Shown: one piece after another, positions 49,011 to 60,300 of the stretch
How positions within the stretch are numbered: position 1 is the first letter of the stretch
Layout of the letters: each line of letters opens with the position of its first letter
Assembly (NCBI RefSeq): GCF_051020975.1
Contig: NW_027478161.1
Coordinates: forward strand, 20,496,001 to 20,560,000
DNA length: 64,000 nt
From: Osmia lignaria lignaria
Taxonomy: Eukaryota > Arthropoda > Insecta > Hymenoptera > Megachilidae
Direction of reading: 5' to 3'
Position numbers and translations under genes: made by a program
The notes under the pieces: model-generated
What the model was told of the DNA's origin: nothing
The model's database searches: none
What the model saw: only the letters and a program-made list of their open reading frames with translations

Positions 49011-51263
49011 TTGCAGATTTATCTCAAGGGAAGGGGCCTAACGGACATATTTCGAGATATTTCTTCTTCTTGTTGTTCTTCTTCTGCACAGCTAAACTGG
49101 AAGTGGCTTTTCCAGCTCGCAATAGTGCAGAGTTATCTCAAAGAAAGGGGCCACGGTGTTTCTGTATCTCTATTATGTTGGTGCGGCTTCGGAACTTTTA
49201 AATATCTTGATATATCTCGAGAACTACGCATCTGATCAAAAAATATCATAGAACATAAAAAGTAGGAAACTTAATTCTCTACAAAAAAGGTCTCTTAACA
49301 TTTTACCATAGCTCGCTTCGTTTCCGAGATATTTGCAGATTTATCTCAAGGGAAGGGGCCTGACGGACATATTTCGAGATATTTCTTCTTCTTGTTGTTC
49401 TTCTTCTGCACAGCTAAGCTGGAAGTGGCATTTGCGGCTCGCACTAGTGCAGAGTTATCTCAAAGAAAGGGGCCACGGTGTTTCTGTATCTCTATTATGT
49501 TTGTGCGGCTTCGGAACTTTTAAATATCTCGATATATCTCGAAAACTACGCTTCTGATCAAAAAATATCATAGAACATAAATTGTAGGAAACATAATTCT
49601 CTACAAAAAAGGTCTCTTAACATTTTGCCATAGCTCGCTTCGTTTCCGAGATATTTGCAGATTTATCTCAAGGGAAGGGGCCTAACGGACATATTTCGAG
49701 ATATTTCTTCTTCTTGTTGTTCTTCTTCTGCACAGCTAAACTGGAAGTGGCTTTTCCAGCTCGCAATAGTGCAGAGTTATCTCAAAGAAAGGGGCCACGG
49801 TGTTTCTGTATCTCTATTATGTTGGTGCGGCTTCGGAACTTTTAAATATCTTGATATATCTCGAGAACTACGCATCTGATCAAAAAATATCATAGAACAT
49901 AAAAAGTAGGAAACATAATTCTCTACAAAAAAGGTCTCTTAACATTTTGCCATAGCTCGCTTCGTTTCCGAGATATTTGCAGATTTATCTCAAGGGAAGT
50001 GGCCTGACGGACATATTTCGAGATATTTCTTCTTCTTGTTGTTCTTCTTCTGCACAGCTAAGCTGGAAGTGGCATTTGCGGCTCGCACTAGTGCAGAGTT
50101 ATCTCAAAGAAAGGGGCCACGGTGTTTCTGTATCTCTATTATGTTGGTGCGGCTTCGGAACTTTTAAATATCTTGATATATCTCGAGAACTACGCATCTG
50201 ATCAGAAAATATCATAGAAGATAAAAAGTAGGAAACTTAATTCTCTACAAAAAACGTCTCTTAACATTTTGCCATAGCTCGCTTCGTTTCCGAGATATTT
50301 GCAGATTTATCTCAAGGTAAGGGGCCTGACGGACATATTTCGAGATATTTCTTCTTCTTGTTGTTCTTCTTCTGCACAGCTAAGCTGGAAGTGGCATTTA
50401 CAGCTCGCAATAGTGCATAGTTATCTGAAAGAAAGGGGCCACGGTGTTTCAGTATCTCTATTATGTTGGTGCGGCTTCGGAACTTTTAAATATCTTGATA
50501 TATCTCGAGAACTACGCATCTGATCAAAAAATCTCATAGAACATAAAAAGTAGGAAACTCAATTCTCTACAAAAAAGGTCTCTTAACATTTTGCAATAGC
50601 TCGCTTCGTTTCCGAGATATTTGCAGATTTATCTCAAGGGAAGGGGCCTGACGGACATATTTCGAGATATTTCTTCTTCTTGTTGCTCTTCTTCTGCACA
50701 GCTAAACTGGAAGTGGCATTTCCAGCTCGCAATAGTACAGAGTTATCTCAAAGAAAGGGGCCACGGTGTTTCTGTATCTCTATTATGTTGGTGCGGCTTC
50801 GGAACTTTTAAATATCTTGATATATCTCGAGAACTACGCATCTGATCAAAAAATATCATAGAACATAAAAAGTAGGAAACTTAATTCTCTACAAAAAAGT
50901 CTCGTAAGATTTTGCCATAGCTCGCTTCGTTTCCGAGATATTTGCAGATTTATCTCAAGGTAAGGGGCCTGACGGACATATTTCGAGATATTTCTTCTTC
51001 TTGTTGTTCTTCTTCTGCACAGCTAAGCTGGAAGTGGCATTTACAGCTCGCAATAGTGCATAGTTATCTCAAAGAAAGGGGCCACGGTGTTTCTGTATCT
51101 CTATTATGTTGGTGCGGCTTCGGAACTTTTAAATATCTTGATATATCTCGAGAGCTACGCGTCTGATCAAAAAATATCATAGAACATAAAAAGTAGGAAA
51201 CATAATTCTCTACAAAAAAGGTCTCTTAACATTTTGCCATAGCTCGCTTCGTTTCCGAGATAT

Positions 51264-53197
51264 TTGCAGATTTATCTCAAGGGAAGTGGCCTGACGGACA
51301 TATTTCGAGATATTTCTTCTTCTTGTTGTTCTTCTTCTGCACAGCTAAGCTGGAAGTGGCATTTGCGGCTCGCACTAGTGCAGAGTTATCTCAAAGAAAG
51401 GGGCCACGGTGTTTCTGTATCTCTATTATGTTGGTGCGGCTTCGGAACTTTTAAATATCTTGATATATCTCGAGAACTACGCATCTGATCAAAAAATATC
51501 ATAGAACATAAAAAGTAGGAAACATAATTCTCTACAAAAAAGGTCTCTTAACATTTTGCCATAGCTCGCTTCGTTTCCGAGATATTTGCAGATTTATCTC
51601 AAGGGAAGTGGCCTGACGGACATATTTCGAGATATTTCTTCTTCTTGTTGTTCTTCTTCTGCACAGCTAAACTGGAAGTGGCTTTTCCAGCTCGCAATAG
51701 TGCAGAGTTATCTCAAAGAGAGGGGCCACGGTGTTTCTGTATCTCTATTATGTTGTTGCGGCTTCGGAACTTTTAAATATCTTGATATATCTCGAGAGCT
51801 ACGCGTCTGATCAAAAAATATCATAGAACATAAAAAGTAGGAAACATAATTCTCTACAAAAAAGGTCTCTTAACATTTTGCCATAGCTCGCTTCGTTTCC
51901 GAGATATTTGCAGATTTATCTCAAGGGAAGTGGCCTGACGGACATATTTCGAGATATTTCTACTTCTTGTTGTTCTTCTTCTGCACAGCTAAGCTGGAAG
52001 TGGCATTTGCGGCTCGCACTAGTGCAGAGTTATCTCAAAGAAAGGGGCTACGGTGTTTCTGTATCTCTATTATGTTGGTGCGGCTTCGGAACTTTTAAAT
52101 ATCTTGATATATCTCGAGAACTACGCATCTGATCAAAAAATATCATAGAACATAAAAAGTAGGAAACATAATTCTCTACAAAAAAGGTCTCTTAACATTT
52201 TGCCATAGCTCGCTTCGTTTCCGAGATATTTGCAGATTTATCTCAAGGGAAGTGGCCTGACGGACATATTTCGAGATATTTCTTCTTCTTGTTGTTCTTC
52301 TTCTGCACAGCTAAGCTGGAAGTGGCATTTGCGGCTCGCACTAGTGCAGAGTTATCTCAAAGAAAGGGGCCACGGTGTTTCTGTATCCCTATTATGTTGG
52401 TGCGGCTTCGGAACTTTTAAATATATTTCGATATATCTCGAAAACTACGCTTCTGATCAAAAAATATCATAGAACATAAATTGTAGGAAACATAATTCTC
52501 TACAAAAAACTTCTCTTAACATTTTGCCATAGCTCGCTTCGTTTCCGAGATATTTGCAGATTCAGCTCAAAGGAACTGGCCTGACGGACATATTTCGAGA
52601 TATTTCTTCTTCTTGTTGTTCTTCCTCTGCACAGCTAAGCTGGAAGTGGCATTTGCAGCTCGCAATAGTGCAGAGTTATCTCAAAGAAAGGGGCCACGGT
52701 GTTTCTGTATCTCTATTATGTTGGTGCGGCTTCGGAACTTTTAAATATCTTGATATATCTCGAGAACTACGCATCTGATCAAAAAATATCATAGAACATA
52801 AAAAGTAGGAAACTTAATTCTCTACAAAAAAGGTCTCTTAACATTTTACCATAGCTCGCTTCGTTTCCGAGATATTTGCAGATTTATCTCAAGGGAAGGG
52901 GCCTGACGGACATATTTCGAGATATTTCTTCTTCTTGTTGTTCTGCTTCTGCACAGCTAAGCTGGAAGTGGCATTTGCGGCTCGCACTAGTGCAGAGTTA
53001 TCTCAAAGAAAGGGGCCACGGTGTTTCTGTATCTCTATTATGTTTGTGCGGCTTCGGAACTTTTAAATATCTCGATATATCTCGAAAACTACGCTTCTGA
53101 TCAAAAAATATCATAGAACATAAATTGTAGGAAACATAATTCTCTACAAAAAAGGTCTCTTAACATTTTGCCATAGCTCGCTTCGTTTCCGAGATAT
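51264..53197 (+). repeat. HOR core S1-S2-S3-S4-Q-L, copy 6
   Basis: Same order and length. L reads aaaactacgc (lineage alpha) and has a private ttctgcttctgc at about 52943. It is followed by N, S5, C, H and P like copies 1 and 3. It is entered from a V-type monomer (50942) whose 3' part is of the gagagctacgcgtc type, which normally precedes S1 as part of F. Confidence 0.92.
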
Positions 53198-54805
53198 TTG
53201 CAGATTTATCTCAAGGGAAGGGGCCTAACGGACATATTTCGAGATATTTCTTCTTCTTGTTGTTCTTCTTCTGCACAGCTAAACTGGAAGTGGCTTTTCC
53301 AGCTCGCAATAGTGCAGAGTTATCTCAAAGAAAGGGGCCACGGTGTTTCTGTATCTCTATTATGTTGGTGCGGCTTCGGAACTTTTAAATATCTTGATAT
53401 ATCTCGAGAACTACGCATCTGATCAAAAAATATCATAGAACATAAAAAGTAGGAAACATAATTCTCTACAAAAAAGGTCTCTTAACATTTTGCCATAGCT
53501 CGCTTCGTTTCCGAGATATTTGCAGATTTATCTCAAGGGAAGTGGCCTGACGGACATATTTCGAGATATTTCTTCTTCTTGTTGTTCTTCTTCTGCACAG
53601 CTAAGCTGGAAGTGGCATTTGCGGCTCGCACTAGTGCAGAGTTATCTCAAAGAAAGGGGCCACGGTGTTTCTGTATCTCTATTATGTTGGTGCGGCTTCG
53701 GAACTTTTAAATATCTTGATATATCTCGAGAACTACGCATCTGATCAGAAAATATCATAGAAGATAAAAAGTAGGAAACTTAATTCTTTACAAAAAACGT
53801 CTCTTAACATTTTGCCATAGCTCGCTTCGTTTCCGAGATATTTGCAGATTTATCTCAAGGGAAGGGGCCTGACGGACATATTTCGAGATATTTCTTCTTC
53901 TTGTTGTTCTTCTTCTGCACAGCTAAGCTGGAAGTGGCATTTGCGGCTCGCACTAGTGCAGAGTTATCTCAAAGAAAGGGGCCACGGTGTTTCTGTATCT
54001 CTATTATGTTGGTGCTGCTTCGGAACTTTTAAATATCTCGATATATCTCGAAAACTACGCTTCTGATCAAAAAATATCATAGAAGATAAATTGTAGGAAA
54101 CATAATTCTCTACAAAAAACGTCTCTTAACATTTTGCCATAGCTCGCTTCGTTTCCGAGATATTTGCAGATTCATCTCAAGGGAAGGGGCCTAACGGACA
54201 TATTTCGAGATATTTCTTCTTCTTGTTGTTCTTCTTCTGCACAGCTGAACTGGAAGTGGCATTTCCAGCTCGCAATAGTACAGAGTTATCTCAAAGAAAG
54301 GGGCCACGGTGTTTCTGTATCTCTATTATGTTGGTGCGGCTTCGGAACTTTCAAATATCTTGATATATCTCGAGAACTACGCATCTGATCAAAAAATATC
54401 ATAGAACATAAAAAGTAGGAAACTTAATTCTCTACAAAAACGTCTCGTAAGATTTTGCCATAGCTCGCTTCGTTTCCGAGATATTTGCAGATTAGCTCAA
54501 GGTAAGAGGCCTGACGGACATATTTCGAGATATTTCTTCTTCTTGTTGTTCTTCTTCTGCACAGCTAAGCTGGAAGTGGCATTTACAGCTCGCAATAGTG
54601 CATAGTTATCTGAAAGAAAGGGGCCACGGTGTTTCTGTATCTCTATTATGTTGGTGCGGCTTCGGAACTTTTAAATATCTTGATATATCTCGAGAACTAC
54701 GCATCTGATCAGAAAATATCATAGAAGATAAAAAGTAGGAAACTTAATTCTCTACAAAAAACGTCTCTTAACATTTTGCCATAGCTCGCTTCGTTTCCGA
54801 GATAT
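51264..54805 (+). repeat. Eleven-monomer block S1-S2-S3-S4-Q-L-N-S5-C-H-P, third copy
   Basis: A 3542-bp string also present at 28079-31620 and 36774-40315. In the first two copies the shared string also includes F at the left end (27757 and 36452). All three carry the lineage alpha marker in L and gatcagaaaa with agaagat after S5. Small differences here are tacagtcg-neighbouring agctgaactgg at about 54245 and agaagataaattg after C. Confidence 0.85.
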
Positions 54806-57379
54806 TTGCAGATTTATCTCAAGGTAAGGGGCCTGACGGACATATTTCGAGATATTTCTTCTTCTTGTTGTTCTTCTTCTGCACAGCTAAGCTGGAAGTG
54901 GCATTTACAGCTCGCAATAGTGCATAGTTATCTGAAAGAAAGGGGCCACGGTGTTTCAGTATCTCTATTATGTTGGTGCGGCTTCGGAACTTTTAAATAT
55001 CTTGATATATCTCGAGAACTACGCATCTGATCAAAAAATCTCATAGAACATAAAAAGTAGGAAACTCAATTCTCTACAAAAAAGGTCTCTTAACATTTTG
55101 CAATAGCTCGCTTCGTTTCCGAGATATTTGCAGATTTATCTCAAGGGAAGGGGCCTGACGGACATATTTCGAGATATTTCTTCTTCTTGTTGTTCTTCTT
55201 CTGCACAGCTAAGCTGGAAGTGGCATTTGCAGCTCGCAATAGTGCAGAGTTATCTCAAAGAAAGGGGCCACGGTGTTTCTGTATCTCTATTATGTTGGTG
55301 CTGCTTCGGAACTTTTAAATATCTCGATATATCTCGAAAACTACGCTTCTGATCAAAAAATATCATAGAACATAAATTGTAGGAAACATAATTCTCTACA
55401 AAAAACGTCTCTAAACATTTTGCCATAGCTCGCTTCGTTTCCGAGATATTTGCAGATTCATCTCAAGGGAAGGGGCCTAACGGACATATTTCGAGATATT
55501 TCTTCTTCTTGTTGTTCTTCTTCTGCACAGCTAAACTGGAAGTGGCATTTCCAGCTCGCAATAGTACAGAGTTATCTCAAAGAAAGGGGCCACGGTGTTT
55601 CTGTATCTCTATTATGTTGGTGCGGCTTCGGAACTTTTAAATATCTTGATATATCTCGAGAACTACGCATCTGATCAAAAAATATCATAGAACATAAAAA
55701 GTAGGAAACTTAATTCTCTACAAAAAAGTCTCGTAAGATTTTGCCAAAGCTCGCTTCGTTTCCGAGATATTTGCAGATTTATCTCAAGGTAAGGGGCCTG
55801 ACGGACATATTTCGAGATATTTCTTCTTCTTGTTGTTCTTCTTCTGCACAGCTAAGCTGGAAGTGGCATTTACAGCTCGCAATAGTGCATAGTTATCTGA
55901 AAGAAAGGGGCCACGGTGTTTCTGTATCTCTATTATGTTGGTGCGGCTTCGGAACTTTTAAATATCTTGATATATCTCGAGAACTACGCATCTGATCAAA
56001 AAATATCATAGAACATAAAAAGTAGGAAACTCAATTCTCTACAAAAAAGGTCTCTTAACATTTTGCAATAGCTCGCTTCGTTTCCGAGATATTTGCAGAT
56101 TTATCTCAAGGGAAGGGGCCTGACGGACATATTTCGAGATATTTCTTCTTCTTGTTGTTCTTCTTCTGCACAGCTAAGCTGGAAGTGGCATTTGCGGCTC
56201 GCACTAGTGCAGAGTTATCTCAAAGAAAGGGGCCACGGTGTTTCTGTATCTCTATTATGTTGGTGCTGCTTCGGAACTTTTAAATATCTCGATATATCTC
56301 GAAAACTACGCTTCTGATCAAAAAATATCATAGAACATAAATTGTAGGAAACATAATTCTCTACAAAAAACGTCTCTTAACGTTTTGCCATAGCTCGCTT
56401 CGTTTCCGAGATATTTGCAGATTTATCTCAAGGGAAGGGGCCTAACGGACATATTTCGAGATATTTCTTCTTCTTGTTGTTCTTCTTCTGCACAGCTAAA
56501 CTGGAAGTGGCATTTCCAGCTCGCAATAGTACAGAGTTATCTCAAAGAAAGGGGCCACGGTGTTTCTGTATCTCTATTATGTTGGTGCGGCTTCGGAACT
56601 TTTAAATATCTTGATATATCTCGAGAATTACGCATCTGATCAAAAAATATCATAGAACATAAAAAGTAGGAAACTTAATTCTCTACAAAAAAGGTCTCTT
56701 AACATTTTGCCATAGCTCTCTTCGTTTCCGAGATATTTGCAGATTTATCTCAAGGGAAGGGGCCTGACGGACACATTTCGAGATATTTCTTCTTCTTGTT
56801 GTGCTTCTTCTGCACAGCTAAGCTGGAAGTGGCATTTGCAGCTCGCAATAGTGCAGAGTTATCTCAAAGAAAGGGGCCACGGTGTTTCTGTATCTCTATT
56901 ATGTTGGTGCGGCTTCGGAACTTTTAAATATCTTGATATATCTCGAGAACTACGCATCTGATCAAAAAATATCATAGAACGTAAAAAGTAGGAAACTTAA
57001 TTCTCTACAAAAAAGTCTCGTAAGATTTTGCCATAGCTCGCTTCGTTTCCGAGATATTTGCAGATTTATCTCAAAGGAAGGGGCCTAACGGACATATTTC
57101 GAGATATTTCTTCTTCTTGTTGTTCTTCTTCTGCACAGCTAAACTGGAAGTGGCATTTCCAGCTCGCAATAGTGCAGAGTTATCTCAAAGAGAGGGGCCA
57201 CGGTGTTTCTGTATCTCTATTATGTTGGTGCTGCTTCGGAACTTTTAAATATCTCGATATATCTCGAAAACTACGCTTCTGAGCAAAAAATATCATAGAA
57301 CATAAATTGTAGGAAACATAATTCTCTACAAAAAACGTCTCTTAACATTTTGCCATAGCTCGCTTCGTTTCCGAGATAT

Positions 57380-60300
57380 TTGCAGATTTATCTCAAGGGA
57401 AGGGGCCTAACGGACATATTTCGAGATATTTCTTCTTCTTGTTGTTCTTCTTCTGCACAGCTAAACTGGAAGTGGCATTTCCAGCTCGCAATAGTGCAGA
57501 GTTATCTCAAAGAAAGGGGCCACGGTGTTTCTGTACCTCTATTATGTTGGTGCAGCTTCGGAGCTTTTAAATATCTTGATATATCTCGAGAACTACGCAT
57601 CTGATCAAAAAATATCATAGAACATAAAAAGTAGGAAACTTAATTCTCTACAAAAAAGGTCTCTTAACGTTTTGCAATAGCTCGCTTCGTTTCCGAGATA
57701 TTTGCAGATTTATCTCAAGGGAAGGGTCCTGATGGACATATTTCGAGATATTTCTTCTTCTTGTTGTTCTTCTTCTGCACAGCTAAACTGGAAGTGGCAT
57801 TTCCAGCTCGCAATCGTGCAGAGTTATCTCAAAGAAAGGGGCCACGGTGTTTCTGTATCTCTATTATGTTGGTGCGGCTTCGGAACTTTGAAATATCTTG
57901 ATATATCTCGAGAACTACGCATCTGATCAAAAAATATCATAGAACATAAAAAGTAGGAAACTTAATTCTCTACAAAAAAGGTCTCTTAACATTTTGCCAT
58001 AGCTCTCTTCGTTTCCGAGATATTTGCAGATTTATCTCAAGGGAAGGGGCCTGACGGACACATTTCGAGATATTTCTTCTTCTTGTTGTTCTTCTTCTGC
58101 ACGCTAAGCTGGAAGTGGCATTTGCAGCTCGCAATAGTGCAGAGTTATCTCAAAGAAAGGGGCCACGGTGTTTCTGTATCTCTATTATGTTGGTGCGGCT
58201 TCGGAACTTTTAAATATCTTGATATATCTCGAGAACTACGAATCTGATCAGAAAATATCGTAGAAGATAAAAAGTAGGAAACTTAATTCTCTACAAAAAA
58301 GGTCTCTTAACATTTTGCCATAGCTCGCTTCGTTTCCGAGATATTTGCAGGTTTATCTCAAGGGAAGGGGCCTGACGGACATATTTCGAGATATTTCTTC
58401 TTCTTGTTGTTCTTCTTCTGCACAGCTAAGCTGGAAGTGGCATTTGCAGCTCGCAATAGTGCACAGTTATCTCAAAGAAAGGGGCCACGGTGTTTCTGTA
58501 TCTCTATTATGTTGGTGCGGCTTCGGAACTTTTAAATATCTCGATATATCTCGAGAACTACGCATCTCATCAAAAAATATCATAGAACATAAAAAGTAGG
58601 AAACTTAATTCTCTACAAATAAGGTCTCTTAACATTTTGGCATAGCTCGCTTCGTTTCCGAGATATCTGCAGATTTATCTCAAGGGAAGGGGCCTGACGG
58701 ACATATTTCGAGATATTTCTTCTTCTTGTTGTTCTTCTTCTGCACAGCTAAGCTGGAAGTGGCATTTGCAGCTCGCAATAGTGCAGAGTTATCGCAAAGA
58801 AAGGGGCCACGGTGTTTCTGTATCTCTATTATGTTGGTGCGGCTTCGGAACTTTTAAATATCTTGATATATCTCGAGAACTACGCATCTGATCAAAAAAT
58901 ATCATAGAACATAAAAAGTAGGAAACCTAATTTTCTACAAAAAAGGTCTCTTAACATTTTGCCGTAGCTCGCTTCGTTTCCGAGATATTTGCAGATTTAT
59001 CTCAAGGGAAGGGGCCTGACGGACATATTTCGAAATATTTCTTATTCTTGTTGTTCTTCTTCTCCACAGCTAAGCTGGAAGTGGCATTTGCAGCTCGCAA
59101 TAGTGCAGAGTTATCTCAAAGAAAGGGGCCACGGTGTTTCTGTACCTCTATTATGTTGGTGCAGCTTCGGAGCTTTTAAATATCTTGATATATCTCGAGA
59201 ACTACGCATCTGATCAAAAAATATCATAGAACATAAAAAGTAGCAAACTTAATTCTCTACAAAAAAGGTCTCTTAACGTTTTGCAATAGCTCGCTTCGTT
59301 TCCGAGATATTTGCAGATTTATCTCAAGGGAAGGGTCCTGATGGACATATTTCGAGATATTTCTTCTTCTTGTTGTTCTTCTTCTGCACAGCTAAACTGG
59401 AAGTGGCATTTCCAGCTCGCAATCGTGCAGAGTTATCTCAAAGAAAGGGGCCACGGTGTTTCTGTATCTCTATTATGTTGGTGCGGCTTCGGAACTTTGA
59501 AATATCTTGATATATCTCGAGAACTACGCCTCTGATCGAAAAATATCATAGAACATAAAAAGTAGGAAACTTAATTCTCTACAAAAAAGGTCTCTTAACA
59601 TTTTGCCATAGCTCGCTTCGTTTCCGAGATATTTGCAGATTTATCTCAAGGGAAGGGGCCTGACGGACATATTTCGAGATATTTCTTCTTCTTGTTGTTC
59701 TTCTTCTGCACAGCTAAGCTGGAAGTGGCATTTGCAGCTCGCAATAGTGCAGAGTTATCGCAAAGAAAGGGGCCACGGTGTTTCTGTATCTCTATTATGT
59801 TGGTACGGCTTCGGAACTTTTAAATATCTTGATATATCTCGAGAACTACGCATCTGATCGAAAAATATCATACAACATAAAAAGTAGGAAACTTTATTCT
59901 CTACAAAACAGGTCTCTTAACATTTTGCCATAGCTCGCTTCGTTTCCGAGATATTTGCAGATTTATCTCAAGGGAAGGGGCCTGACGGACATATTTCGAG
60001 ATATTTCTTCTTCTTGTTGTTCTTCTTCTGCACAGCTAAGCTGGAAGTGGCATTTGCAGCTCGCAATAGTGCAGAGTTATCTCAAAGAAAGGGGCCACGG
60101 TGTTTCTGTATCTCTATTATGTTGGTGCGGCTTCGGAACTTTTAAATATCTTGATATATCTCGAGAACTACGCATCTGATCGAAAAATATCATAGAACAT
60201 AAAAAGTAGGAAACTTAATTCTCTACAAAACAGGTCTCTTAACATTTTGCCATAGCTCGCTTCGTTTCCGATATATTTGCAGATTTATCTCAAGGGAAGG

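Larger units (their letters stand above)
25183..57379 (+). repeat. Region II: higher-order repeat mosaic
   Basis: About 100 monomers, in which long ordered strings of distinctive subtypes recur almost without change. In shorthand from 27435 the order is V F S1 S2 S3 S4 Q L N S5 C H P G | V F S4 H V H | V F S1 S2 S3 S4 Q L | F S1 S2 S3 S4 Q L N S5 C H P | C T D H V H | V F S1 S2 S3 S4 Q L N L N | V F S1 S2 | S1 S2 S3 S4 Q L N L N S5 V N V | S1 S2 S3 S4 Q L N S5 C H P | V C H V C ... Within a string, copies differ by only occasional single bases, far less than neighbouring monomers differ from one another. This is the defining feature of HOR organisation. The period is not uniform: block spacings are 7, 13, 19, 20 and 26 monomers. 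Confidence 0.9.
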
